A program made the translations under genes and the position numbers. 64,000 nucleotides of DNA from Pteria penguin. Lineage: Eukaryota; Mollusca; Bivalvia; Pterioida; Pteriidae. The notes below the pieces were generated by a model. The model was not told the origin of the DNA, did not search any database, and saw only the letters and a program-made list of their open reading frames with translations. This document shows positions 10,680 to 22,991 of the stretch, piece by piece (position 1 is the first letter of the stretch; every line of letters begins with the position of its first letter). The stretch spans positions 67,910,381-67,974,380 of the forward strand of contig CM068581.1 of the NCBI GenBank assembly GCA_035048485.1, read 5' to 3'.

Positions 10680-12925
10680 GTTGTTGTTGTTGTTGTTGTT
10701 GTTATTATCATTATTATTATTATTACTATTATTATTATCAATATCAATATCAATATCATTATTATTATTATAACTATTATATTCACCATATCCAAGCAAT
10801 AAACTTGGTGTGACGTAAAACAAGAAACATACCAACAGACTAATTTGTGATTATATCAATGTAATGAATTCCTTTTCACTACATATTTGATCATGCAATT
10901 TTTTTTTCAGTTCAAAACAAGAAAAAAAAACCGTTACAAAATATAAACAAACAAAGAAACAAAAAAGGTCCTTGGCCCCGTATCATGGCAGATCCCTCAA
11001 TGCTTCGGCAGGGTCTGTTGCAAAAGTATTTAACATCATTGATAGCATCAGACAGATGCCGCCGTCACCGTGTAAGTGCAATAATCTTGTTATGGCGTGA
11101 AATAAAGATACGATGAATGAATGTATAAGGTTAATAATAAAAAGGGGGAGTCAAAAGAAATTAATTAGAAAATTGGGGAAAATGTGAATGAGAACGGAGT
11201 TTTTAAGATTTTAGAACAAATTTGTCTTGGAACCGAAGCATTAACTACAGATGACCATTACACTTCGTTTTATGTGCTTTTAGGAACCCCCTGGTGACGC
11301 CTACCATGTCGGTCAATTGGAGAAAGACTTCTAAAGTGCAATACATCTTTAAAGTTAAATATGAAATTAACTATATGGGCAATACAATTAGTTAAATAAG
11401 AAGACTATAATTAATCAGATAACAAAACTCTCAAAATTATATATAAACCAAATTTTCAATTCATGTGGTATAAATGAAATTATCTAGCTATATTAAAATA
11501 CTTTGCAAGGAGAAGAACCCGGAGATCATTCAAATTTCTATTTAAAACAAGATGAGGTTTACTTATATAAGACTTCCTTTTCCTATCTTGTTGAAGTAAA
11601 AGGATATGAAATATTATACTTAAAAACAAGATGCATGTTTTTCGTGCACTATTATCGTCGATTATGACATAGAGTTTTCCGTGCTTTTAGTTAACTGCAG
11701 TGCACAAAATTATAACCTATATATGTTCTAATATTTATTCTTAAACGTGTAGGATTATTTGCGTATAACTGAGATGAGAGTTCGAACCCATCAAGTTTTT
11801 TTGCAATTTCCTGCATTTTGCAGAGAAGTTGACAATCGGCGTGGGGATGGATTGGGGTGAACATTTACTTTGCATCGGTAATGATTAAAGCTGTACAACT
11901 TTTAACCCTGAAAAGTGGTTTTGCATATTGCTCAATATCTAATATCTGTGATATTTATTTATTGTAATTTCAGTGAAGGAATCTGCTGAATCCAATAAAT
12001 CCAGTAAAGGATTATTGCCCTCGTACCCTCAAGGCTTATCCTTTTAAAAGAGATTCAGGAATATCTATATGTTTTGCACATGATCCTAAAGACACAACAA
12101 AATCAATCTTCCTATCTTGTCTTATTTGTCAGGGGTTTTTTTTATTATTATCATTAAATCAGTTTTTAAATCTTGAGAATAAATATGTTTTGGAATCACA
12201 TTGAGATATTGCTTAGAAATACAAAGCTATAATAAATACATGTATATAGATATATAAATATATAAAATATATACTTACAGATATTAAAATCTGTCATTAT
12301 GCAAGTGTTGTGATGCAACAACTTTAGGGATAAGAAGTCATACTGTTGGGCTAAAAAAAGAAGTAATATATTGATTGATTGATTGATTTTTGTTTTACGT
12401 CACACCACGGATATTTCACGTATATGGTGACGGCAGAAGTAATATAGACCTGGCTTAATAGTGCATTGTTAAGCTTTATCAGCTGTTAATAGAACCAGAA
12501 GAAAGCCCTGAAAAACTGAAGAAGAGAAATGTTATAAAATGAAAAATTATCTAATAAAAATAAAAAGTTTTAAGTAATGTAATAAAACTATCTAAAGTAG
12601 TGATATGTTTCTATACTAAAAAATTCATACTTAATCCGTCAAAACACGGAATGTAATGTGCAACATGGATTTTAGACTAAACAAGGAAATGTTTGTATGT
12701 AAATATCTAATTATTCAATATGTTTAGAAATAACCATATATCATTACCTGCTCTGATAACTTTCATCTGCCCACAGATCTGACACTCTACCAATGGGCCT
12801 CCGAGACAGGTAAACCCATTCCTTGCTAACGCAGCCCAATTTAGAAAGGTGACGTTGCAATACTTTCTAAAGGAAATCCATCTCTCATATTCTTCCATAT
12901 CCTTATCGAACCATAGAATGGCCAT
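8844..12925 (-). CDS. BIR-like short zinc-binding protein, copy 2 (three exons, 114 aa)
   Basis: Model: complement(join(8844..8938, 12279..12350, 12748..12925)), exons 95, 72 and 178 nt, introns in phase 1 with GT-AG ends at positions matching copy 1. An in-frame TGA sits directly before the ATG. Residues 14-47 resemble the N-terminal half of a BIR domain (RWISF, LARNGF, then GGPLVECQICG with Cys48 and Cys51). Exon 2 gives SLKLLHHNTC ending in Cys76. Spacing from the second to the last Cys is 24 residues with His72 and His73 near the end, identical to copy 1 and unlike a standard BIR. Exon 3 adds a hydrophobic, Phe-rich tail ending in FTVI. Conservation of exon phases and zinc-ligand spacing between diverged copies argues that this is or recently was a functional protein. 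Its role is unknown; a link to IAP biology is inferred from the BIR half only. Confidence 0.65.
9936..10020 (+). repeat. Dispersed repeat fragment
   Basis: Contains GCTAGCAAGCAGGAGATGCTCAC-like text (read in pieces: GCTAGCAAGCAGG, AGATGCTCACTC, CCCCGGGCAC). Related fragments appear at 48672-48728 and, inverted, near 55005-55040 and 55405-55450. A family shared across the window, not identified. Confidence 0.5.
10231..10290 (+). repeat. (TCA)20 microsatellite
   Basis: Sixty uninterrupted bases of the TCA/ATC trinucleotide in the second intron of BIR-like copy 2. Confidence 0.97.
10570..10772 (+). repeat. Compound trinucleotide microsatellite
   Basis: About 200 bp of ATT, ATC and GTT triplets, ending in ATCAAT repeats. 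It opens long artefactual frames of poly-Tyr, poly-Ile, poly-Asn and poly-Leu. Confidence 0.95.
10976..11125 (+). mobile_element. SINE 3' fragment, plus orientation
   Basis: Shares the order of core blocks with the near-full SINE at 61917-62185: GATCCCTCAATGCTTCGG, GGGTCTGTTGCAAAAG, CAGACAGATGCCGCCGTCACC, then a GGCGTGAAATAAA tail. The tRNA-like head is missing. Confidence 0.65.
12366..12440 (-). mobile_element. SINE 3' tail, minus orientation
   Basis: Begins with tandem TTGATTGATTGA and continues TTTTACGTCACACCACGG, ATTTCACGTATATGGTGACGG. This is the reverse complement of the tail of the SINE at 61917-62185. It lies just upstream (minus strand) of exon 2 of BIR-like copy 2, within its first intron. 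Confidence 0.7.
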
Positions 12926-15399
12926 TCACTCAGCTTTATTCTGAAGCAATGCAGACATTAAAATGAGGTATTTGTAATGTTAAATATAGCACCGGAAGTT
13001 TGTTAGAATTTGTAGCATGTGGGCATTTTGCAAATGAATATATTTCGCCGTTTGCAAACATCCAAATATTATTTTGAATTTATGATTAGCACTCTACTAT
13101 CCGAAGTTGCATTAGTTTAATTTGAAATATGAATTGAGCAAGTATCAATCTGTCAACAAAACATACCCCGCATACTCTAAATATTCGTGATTCACGACGA
13201 ATCGGTTTTGCACCAAGAAAAGTCACGCAGACATTTGATTCAAATGTATGTGGACGGTACTTTTTATATGAATGTATTTATTTATTTTTTGTAAATAAAA
13301 AATCTGTAAAATTTGCATTTGGATGACATTTCGCTGTCAAATAAAGATTACTTTACTTACCTGAATTAGTGAGCCGGTGTTACGCGCCAGATATAGACAC
13401 TGCGCATGCGTATACATGTAGTACGCCAGACAGTGCTCTATATCTGGTAAATTTTCATATATGGAAAAAGTGTGTCATATATCCTTTTTCTTAAATCTTC
13501 CAAAAATACATAGCAAGAAAATTGTAGATTACTCAGACAATTTTTATGAAATGATTTGGTCTTTAAATCGTCAAAATGTGTTGAAGCGTAAAACAGTTTG
13601 TGGTACATCCAAGAGAGACTACATCCAAGAGAGACTTTAAGTGGTCGCATTTCATAACTTTAAGTATAATACTCCTTTTCTATGCTTTTTTTCGAGTTTT
13701 GACACATACACTATATAAAGTACATTGATTTTGACCACCATCACACACAATCTTGTTCAACGTTGATTGAATTAGATTCACTTTGAATATCACATCAACT
13801 GAGTCATACATCATGAAATCTCTATATAATATTATACGATATCTTCAGCACAATATGTATAGTATACTTATATAAGATATTACAATCAGCTCTCGGTCAA
13901 AATACCACTACTTATCAGCCATAATTATTTCGATTTTCTACCCGCGTAGTAGACAATAATGTTTAGGAACAAGTTGCAACTAGCATATATGCAGATATCG
14001 TTTAACGTTATTTAAATGTCCATGTAACAGAAGTATATATCATATATTTACCTTTAAAACTATTGGTTGATTTTTAAATCGATTTTGTTATTGGTTATTA
14101 AAGCACTTTTACCGACGGGAGTATTCAGGTGTATTTCCTCATTATTATTTCATCCGTGTACAAGCAGATTTATCCTCTGAACTTACATTCAGTGACATAA
14201 ATGCAAGTCCTTTGAAAATTTATGCATTTCGGGAATGACCCAGATTGTTACATAACAACAATCACAGTATCAAAAGAGGTATCATACGGTTTTAGTTCTT
14301 TAGTTCTGTTAGTTCTTTAATTTGGCATATTATAAGAACATGTAATGTTATTTACAAATTTGCATATTACATGTATTTCATATCATTGGTTTTTAGCTCT
14401 GATGATAATGTTTTATACCCATATACAACACACTTTGATTTTACTGGCTTCTTTTTCTGCTTAATTCTCTTAAAGGTATATTAACTATACTCTTTGTTTA
14501 TGAGGCTACGTGAGACTCCAATTATGCGATCTCGCGTACAGAAGTGTTACATATTCTCTTAAGTTCAATACAAACCAATGGCATGCTCGATCAAACTTTC
14601 GCCAGAATTCTAACTAGTTTTATAGCGAATTTGTTCAAAGGAATAGCAAGTAAGCAGCATTGTGATTGCTTCTGTTATGAAATAGATATCACTGAATGCA
14701 TTATACAAATTTTTGACAAGAAAAATTTATCTATATAATCTACATATTAGGCAATAGCAGCCTCGACGCATGAAAGTATAAATTCAAATAAATATCGGTA
14801 TCTATAAAATCTTATTATTATGTTATCTATATTATCTTTACATTTCCAAAGAATTCTTGTGCCTAATTAAAGTTATTTCCTTTACTCTGGGACGTTTTGA
14901 AGACGTTTCATTTCACTTCTTTAAGCCACGAGAAATCTATTTTCATTTCTAGCATTGAATTCGAAGTATCTATCAAATGCCAGTACTGAAGCAATAAGAC
15001 CAGGCTTGTCATTTCCTCTGTGTGCTTTCGATCCTCAAAAATTTAAATGTACAGTCAAATGCAATGTTTTGTTGGTGGTAATTATCAACATGCTAGAATT
15101 TAATATTCCAATAAACAACGTATTGTAGGCAAAGATATAGACTACCTGCAGAGATTGGAATCTCCTAAATAGCGCTAAAGAAATGGTCGCTGTTATTTTG
15201 TTACTTACCAATAGTTGTAAAGTAAGCACTGATCAAAATTAGACCATAATTGAACTATTTCTAGTCTATGCTGATAACTGCGTAGATAAACAGCATGTAG
15301 TGTTATTGGATGAAATAAATAAACAACTTGTAATTATATGCGTATATATAAAACCTTACTGTGACAAAATGTTTTGAGTTAATTAACAAGATTTGTCAG
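12926..15399. other. Gene-free stretch
   Basis: No gene supported. A short inverted repeat (CCAGATATAGACACT at 13388 against an AGTGCTCTATATCTGG end at 13447) surrounds a GCGCATGCG palindrome. Otherwise AT-rich and featureless to me. Confidence 0.4.
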
Positions 15400-16860
15400 A
15401 AGACGACAGAGATCGCCGGTGGAAAGCAAATTTAAATAGCAAAAGTTTTCTGTAAAATTGTCAATCTTCAATGTCAAGGTCAAAACATTATAAACTGAGA
15501 CGTAATGAAAGGTATTGTCAAAAGGAATACACATGAACTAATTAAGCCGTATCTCTTACTGTTGATAAGTTATGACGAAGGTTAAGGTTTTTTGGAATTA
15601 ATGTCAGACTTCAAGGTCAAGTTCACAAGGTAAAGAACTTTGGTACTTAATGGTCTTCAAGGTCAAGGTCAAAACGTATGAGTTTTGATACGCCATGAAA
15701 GGTCCTGTAACAAGGAATACACATATGAAATATTTAAGCCCTATCTCTGTTTAGTGCTCTAGATTTTTTTTATAATCCACTCACCCTTCAGTGAGTGACC
15801 TACTAAACTTTACTCACCCACTCAAAAACTTTAATAAACAAGATGGCTTTACTTTACTCACCAACTTTAATAAACAAGAGTTGTCAGAAACCAGCATAGC
15901 TCGTCGGTGGCATTGTCAGAGAGAAAACATGTATTTTCTATGTTCTTTTATTTCAGGGTCAGTTCTAAGTAAAGATCAACAATTTAGAAAGATGAAAGCT
16001 GTGGTCACAATGAATCTACAAGTAAATTCTTTATCTCTAATATTTCAAAAGGTAAAATTTTTGGTAAAGTATGTCAACATTTAAGGTCAAGGTCAACAAT
16101 CATGGTTACAAATGAACGCTCTTGACATGAGGGACCTATGTGTGAAGTATCAAAGGCCTACCCCCATTGCTTCAAAAGATATAGCCCAGGTTAAAGTTTT
16201 TGAAAAGAATATCAAAGTCCAAGGTCAAAGTCAAAATGTCAAAAGTCGCGGTATCAAATGAAATCTCCTGTCATGAGGAACCCATGTGTAAAATATCAAT
16301 ATCCTATCACTATTGGTTCAAAGCATAGCCCAGGTTAAATTTTTTAATGCGAACATAAATAGATCAGGATAACAAAATCTTAAGTCATTGCATTAAATGG
16401 ACGTCCCTGTCATAAAGAACCTATGTGTGATGTATGGAAGCCATAAATCAATGGGTTCAAAAGATATAAAGTCAATTGTCAAGGACACAAGTCATTGTAT
16501 CAAATGAAAGCTCGTTCAAAAAATGTTAGATTTTTTTAAAAGTATGTCAGGGGAAGGTCAAGGTCGTCACAATGTCGAAATTAAGGGTATCAAATGAAAC
16601 CCTTTGTCACGAGGAACCTATGTGCGATACATCGACGCCCTATCACTATTGGTCTAAAAGATAAAGTTTTTTGAAAAGTAGATCAAAGCCAAAGGTTAAG
16701 GTCACAATATCAAAGTCATGGTATCAAATTAAAGCTCAAAAGTCATTGTATCAAAGGAAAAGTCTTGTCATGAGGAACCTATGTGTGATGTATCGAAGCC
16801 TTACCCCTAATTGTTCATAAGATATAGCACAGCCCAGGTTAATGTTTTTGCGCACATGGA
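15400..16860. repeat. Degenerate array rich in AAGGTCAAGGTCA
   Basis: Repeated diverged units of roughly 110-170 bp containing CAAGGTCAAGGTCA, GTATCAAATGAAAG, ATGAGGAACCTATGTGTG and GATATAGCCCAGGTTAA-like blocks. Related blocks occur at 38330-38660 and, inverted, at 46190-46850. The motif TCAAGGTCA recurs many times. No coding potential. Confidence 0.7.
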
Positions 16861-17534
16861 CGTCAATGCCGACACGCAAGGATATTACAAATGAGGTCTC
16901 TGGACAAACTATAATAGTGTTATTATTTTATTGTATGATGACAGCTATGCTTGTCGTGAGACTTAGAGAGGTTCTCTTTTTTTTAATTGGTCGACTAGCC
17001 CGAGTACAAGAAACTGATTATGCTAATCGTCCTAAGTCAAAATCTGGTGGCATAAAACTCCCGATTGGATTCATCCTGTCTCAAGAAGGAATTTACTCCT
17101 TATCACATGCCTTCATCATCGAGGGTTTCTTGTTTATGCCTCATTAAGCCTTCCAAAACCTCCAAATTATATATAACGCTACTTTTTCAGATTTTTTCCT
17201 TTCACGATGTGTGATTCCAAGTGGTTGATGAATCTAATATATAACGGAAATAAATGAAATCTACTGTCAGTTGTGTTTTATTTCAAAATTAAAAACTGTA
17301 CAAAACAAATTAGTTTATATTTATGTCTAACTTATAATCATAATCATTTTAAAATTAATTATAAACATCTACAGACTATATATGTATCAGTTGTTTGGAA
17401 TAAAATACCATATAGATCGTTTATAGCATTATTTGGTTAGGTTGGTTGACTGGTGTTTTCATGTCGCTTTCTAAGTTTTTTTCAGTAATATTGCGACATG
17501 GAAGCAGAAAGTAACCAACAACTTAGATATAATG
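16861..17534. other. Gene-free stretch
   Basis: One open frame crosses from the preceding repeat (16842-17147) but shows no recognisable domain and starts inside repeat sequence. I see no gene. Confidence 0.4.
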
Positions 17535-17605
17535 AAGAATCGAACCTGCATCGCCTGCACCGCAAGTTTGAATAAAAGTCTTTAACCACTACGATAAGTC
17601 TGTCC
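17535..17605 (-). repeat. tRNA-like SINE head fragment
   Basis: On the minus strand, TAGTGGTTAAAGAC resembles an A box and GCAGGTTCGATTC a B box, at tRNA-like spacing. No matched acceptor stem is seen, so this is a tRNA-derived repeat rather than a tRNA gene. Confidence 0.45.
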
Positions 17606-20600
17606 CAAACATATCGGAGTATTTAAATTTGATACATTGTTTCCTGAATATATTTTAATATCAGAATAATATAGACACTCTGTACATAATAATAGCTTCA
17701 TTTACAGCATCAATAACATTTATCATGCAGCAAAAATGAATTAATATCGCCCGACTACTTCTAATAACCATTGAAGGAAAAATATTTGAGTAGTTTGGGG
17801 AAAAGAAAATTTTTACATCTGAATTTGTAATTTTTATTTAAATCTTTACTATTTATAGTGATATAAACTGTCGCTTTGAAATTCTTTATTTCTATCCGAA
17901 TGTTCGATTTCCTGAACTATGACGGTCTAAAAAATAAGAGAAGATAAATACATTAACTTTTGTAAACAAAATTTATAAAATTTCTGTAAAATTAGATTCG
18001 GCTTTAAGTTTGAAAATAGATTAATTACACTACTTTCAACAAACCCACGCTGACTATCCTCATACTGAGTCTTAGCGGTGACATTGTAAATGAACTCCAT
18101 GACCTTTTCTTTATATCAAAAACCAAATTGAAAACTACTGTATATGTTTCTATATAAAATTCTATTTTCTCTAAGTAGAAAATGTGATAAGCATTTATAG
18201 GCAAAGTTAATAATAAATTTTCTTCATGAAATAAAATAATTATTGACTAGACAAACATGCATCATTCATTATACTAAATAAGCTTCATAAAAATTCATCT
18301 TATCCCTCTGGGATGAGAGGGAATAAGAATACTGTATGCATTAAATCGTATAGCGTTCCTTGGATAAGACATACGAAATCATGTTAGAACCAGGGTATCA
18401 TTTCTCTTTGAAACATACTCAATATCTATCTAATTCTTGAGGGGAAATGCTATAAAACTAATTATGTGAAAAGCCCACTGAAGGATACCTAGGTATAAAC
18501 ACAAGCCATCCAACCCCCTCCCTTATTATAATGACTTTTTTATCAATCAAAGTAAATGGTGTTATGAATATAAAAATACCAATAAATGTTAAATCTGAAT
18601 TTTTGAATTTACTCAAGAATGTGTCCAATTCCATATGAGCTAAAAAAAGCAAAAAAGTTCACATCTATTTGCAAGTAAATTTATAGTATTTTAATCTCAT
18701 AAATTAAAGAGAAATACAGGCAAAAGTGGATAATGCAAAAGAGTATCTATCGGTGCATTCAAAAATAACATACCAAAATAGTAAATTACAAGAGGCCTAA
18801 AGTAGGTGTATATCGTTCACCTGAATACTATTTACGCATTTACAAACAACTGACTGCTTCAAGAAATTTGCAGATTCATACATACTCCCTTGATTATTGT
18901 GTTTCTGATAACTGACCAAAAATTGTAAACTTGCTTCTCTACACTGAATTACTCAAGACAATGTTACAAAAATTAAAAAAAATCAGTCACATTTCTTTCC
19001 TTCCTTGTAAAATAGAATAAAAATGAAAAAGTTTGTCTTATACAAAATTGAAACCGCTTCCTTTCAGCATGCCAGTACTAGTCTATATCAAAATTATGAA
19101 AAAAATAAATAAATTAAAAAACAAAACACAAACTCTGAAACTTTCACATAACACATATAACAAATAACTTTCAAAACAGATATTTTCTAAGTTGCAAATA
19201 TAAATGCTTTATGGCTTCTCTATTAACATTTAGTTAATCCAGAGAAGGACATGAAAATGAGTACTTAATACCTACCAAGTTTCATCAAAAATTTTCCTGT
19301 TATATATAGTTCTGAAGGAGATGACTATCACAGCTAACTATTACAAACTAAATCACTCCTTTCCTCATTTTTGGATCTTAAGAAAATTGCAAATAAAGTA
19401 TTTACATTTATTACAGTAGAATAAAAAATAGTAAAAGACACCAAATTAATGCATTATAAGCAACCTATAAGGAGAAAATCTCTAAATTTATCCAATAATA
19501 GGCAAAACTGGCACAAAAACGTACAAAAACTCTAAAAATCTTTTTCTAACTTGAATGAATCAATCTTGCGTCCACTAAAACACTCAGATACTTTTAGTTT
19601 GATCAATCCATGTATACCTTCTGAAGAGGAAGATTTTCAAAGAAGGGATCCCTCTTAGGCATACCTTTGTCTATGGTGTTGCCACTTGTTGATAGATCTA
19701 AATACAAAGCACTGACTATGTAGAGGTCCACTAGTACTAAAGTATATCAAGGGTGAAGGTCAGAGGACAGAGGAAGTGCTATGACAAGGTCTCATCTGAG
19801 CCTAAAAAACAAAACCTTATGTAAAAGTGAAATTTGAACTTGAAAATGCAATCAAGCTCAAAGTCAATGGTGATTGTGATCATGGAAACATCTTAGTTTG
19901 AAGGCATGAAAAGTAATTTTTGTGAAATGTGGAACGATGGAAGTGGTGATGAGAATGCAATGTTCACCTCTTCAAATTTTTGAAATAAGAGGTCTAAATG
20001 AGATTGCCTGAAAATATGTAAAAATAACAATTCTTGAAAAGATGTAAAAATAAAAAAACCCAGCGTCAAAACTTTATTTCGGAATGTAATGAAAAACAAC
20101 ATCTTTTCTGAAGACACCTTTCTAAATCACTCTGGTGCATTCTGATTGTTCATTTCTGAGGTCAATCTAAAGATTATATTAAGAGGGTACCCTCATGTGC
20201 CCTGGATCCACTTCTGGACAGATCTTACCGAGAAAGAGCAACACTTGTTGGGAACTTTGCATACTTTAAACAAACTTAATTTCATCAAACTTTCTTCATC
20301 AATACTAAAGGAGAAGTCCATTAAACCTTATTATTGATTAAATATTATCAACTTTTATTATTATTAATAAAATTGTAGAATAAATCCTTAGAATAATTTC
20401 TGTGTTCCATCTTTTCATATTTACACTAAAAAAACCAAAATCACATAAAATACACAAAATAAATACTTTTAGGGCAATCTAACATGAGACAATCATAGAA
20501 ACTATCTCAAAATATGCCTTAATGTTTCCTATCAAAAACAGCAACACTTGCAAAGAATTTTAAATATTTCATCCATATCAAATTTCATCAATGTTTTTCA

Positions 20601-21529
20601 TTAGTTCTGAGAAAGAAGTTATTCAAAGTTAAATATGAAAAAATATGGTATATCCTCTACATTTTTTTAATCCTTAAAAATACATAAAATCCAAAAAATT
20701 ATTTTAGTATTTTTTTAATAAAATCTGATAAAATACACAAAATCAATGCATAATATGCAACCTTCCATGATAAAATGTTGGTGCATTTGTAGATCTATGC
20801 AGTCTGTTTGAAAGAGTTTGTGAAAGGACGAAAGGAAGGTACCTCTAGGTCCTATTTGGCCTCACCATGGATCAACCCCCTGACGAATCTGGCTGAAAAG
20901 AAATACACTTGTAGAGGACCTAGAATGCTTTATACATACCAAGTATCGAGAAGATCTCTTTGCCAGTTTTGAAGAAGTTGAAAATGTTAAAAGTAAACAG
21001 ATAAACATCAAATGATGGACAGACAAATGCCAGACAAGCAAATGAACAGATGGAAGCATTGCTATGACTATAACTCACTTAAACTTTTGGATCAAATGAG
21101 TTTAAATGATTGTATTGAATTATATTTAATGATTATACAAAGGAGTTCCTACCCAAAGATGGTAACATGACAATTTCATAAATCAATGATCCAAATCAAA
21201 CCAGTTAGTTAAGTTTATCACACTGTTACTGAATTCACCGCAAAGTAAAACATTTGATAAAAGTATTTATAACTTCAAACTATAACCTTATACAGATTTG
21301 ATCTTTATGAAGAATCAAGAAAGTTACCCAGAACCCATAGTGTATGCACAAAACATCAAATATGGACTGAAAGCATTTTCAAAATTGATACAAATCAGAA
21401 TAGACATAATCTGATTTAAAATTTCACAAACTGTATTTAATGCTGACAAAATTAATAATGGAAAAGAAATAGAAATGAAAAAACCGCAATATATGAAAAT
21501 TCAGAGAATTTTGGTCCCCCGCTTTTGGG
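17606..21529. other. Gene-free, AT-rich stretch
   Basis: Scattered diverged repeats with wording like ACCAAGTTTCATCAA and GAAAGAGCAACACTTG (19255-20340, 20860-21060). These read as relics of degenerate arrays. No domain-bearing frame seen. Confidence 0.4.
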
Positions 21530-21985
21530 TGCAGTGATCTGTGACATACTGTCATGGTTGTGCATGTCTACGTGTATCTGCAATTAGGGACCAACATGCC
21601 AAATATGAAGGCCTTACGTCTTACAGTTAAAAAGTTACATTGAAGCAGGTCAAAGGTCACGGTAAAGGTCACATGATAAAATGTTTGGTACCAACGTAAA
21701 GGTATTGCCATTAGTGACACACAAACCAAATAGGAAGGCCCCACGGCTTAGGGTTAAAAAGTTACATTGAAGTAGGTCAAAGGTCACACGATAAAAAAGT
21801 TGGGTAACAACGGAAAGGTATTGCAATTAGGGATACACATACCAAATATGAAGGCCCTAAGTCTTACACTTAAAAAGTTATGACCAAGGTTAAAGTTTTT
21901 ATGACAGACGGACAGACAGACAGAGAGGCAGACGAATGAGATTTAATGTCCCCATGCTTTTGCGAAAAGCAGGGGACAAAAAATC
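21530..21985 (+). repeat. Array with perfect DR1-type AGGTCAAAGGTCA motifs
   Basis: Three diverged units of about 130 bp with ACATACCAAATATGAAGGCC and TTAAAAAGTTACATTGAAG blocks. CAGGTCAAAGGTCAC at about 21647 and TAGGTCAAAGGTCAC at about 21775 each contain AGGTCA-A-AGGTCA. The array ends in GACGGACAGACAGACAGA, and the GGGGACAAAAA tail is typical of this dispersed family. Confidence 0.7.
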
Positions 21986-22499
21986 AATAACACAGGTCAG
22001 ACTACTTGGAGAAATAACAATCAAACCTTTTTCTATCTGAGTAAAATCATAATATATTTTCAGCTTATCCACTCCTCTTAAGATAACAATTTACAATTCA
22101 TACAAAATTGAGAATAATAAAGTAAAGAAATATATACATGTACTTATTCTTCAACATGAAAAAGCAGGACAAAAAATGGTGGATATTTCAAGTGTTTATC
22201 AATCTGTATACATAAGACATTGTTGTGACAACAAAAGTGACAATGTCCCTTTTTTGGACCCTAGAATCAAGAACCAGAGCCAAAATTACAAATGCAAAAA
22301 ACCTACAAAATGAGACTAAAGCTGACTTTTCATGATTGATAGTCTAGAAGAACAACTTAGATTTCACAGAAGCGTGATTGCTTTCGAACAATAAAGCTAA
22401 ATATTACACAAAAATGGACTCAAGTTACTGTGTCCAAAATGTGTAAAATGCTCAACAATAACATTTTTCTGAATATCTTTTAGAATGTTCAAAACGCAG

Positions 22500-22790
22500 T
22501 TCTTGTTTGTTTGATTTTTGTTTCATGTTACTCAGTTTATTTCACTTTTATGGTGACAGCATCTGTCTCATCTAATGAAATGCATAGAAATTTAGACCAA
22601 CGTCACAGACCCACTAACAGCAGTGAAGAACTTTTTATTAGCCACGCCAATCTCTGTTTGTACTGTCTCATCCAAAAGACAAGGCACGTACCTGCCAGCA
22701 CTTGGCAAGACTCAAACCATAAACTTCTCTGTCAAGAACTATGTGCCTAACTCATTGAGCTATGCTGACTCACACAACGCAGTAAGATGC
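22500..22790 (-). mobile_element. Diverged SINE
   Basis: TTTGATTTTTGTTTCATGTTACTCAG, ATGGTGACAGCATCTGTCTCATC (in pieces) and ACAGACCCAC match the SINE core seen elsewhere on the minus strand. The far end (22680-22770) has tRNA-like GACTCAAACC and ACTCATTGAGCTATGCTGAC. A related core recurs at 23040-23155. Confidence 0.6.
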
Positions 22791-22815
22791 ATGAGTTTCC
22801 ATTGTCTAATATTAT

Positions 22816-22991
22816 CAACTTTGACAACAGCATTCGAACATTTGGTATAAACATCAGACTTTATCATAGAGAGCAATGCATATTACTGGAGAAATTTTGT
22901 AAAAAGGAATAATAAATATATTTCATCATTCAAACAAGTAAATTTTGAATACTTGGTTTTGGTTGTATTTTATGACCAAAACCCTTTAGAA
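22816..22991 (+). repeat. Left arm of a ~180-bp inverted duplication
   Basis: The arm reads CTTTATCATAGAGAGCA, then AGGAATAATAAATATAT, CAAACAAGTAA and AAACCCTTTAGAAT. The reverse complement of the same order is found at 23774-23960, with scattered differences. Confidence 0.8.

Noticed and set aside
10397..10835. Long frames rich in Tyr, Ile, Asn or Leu on both strands
   Set aside because: They are translations of a compound ATT/ATC/GTT microsatellite.
13438..13650. 70-codon minus-strand frame upstream of BIR-like copy 2
   Set aside because: No domain, no splice signals in phase, and no counterpart near copy 1.
16842..17147. 101-codon plus-strand frame with hydrophobic stretches
   Set aside because: It begins inside the AGGTCA-rich repeat and lacks any family motif or splice context.
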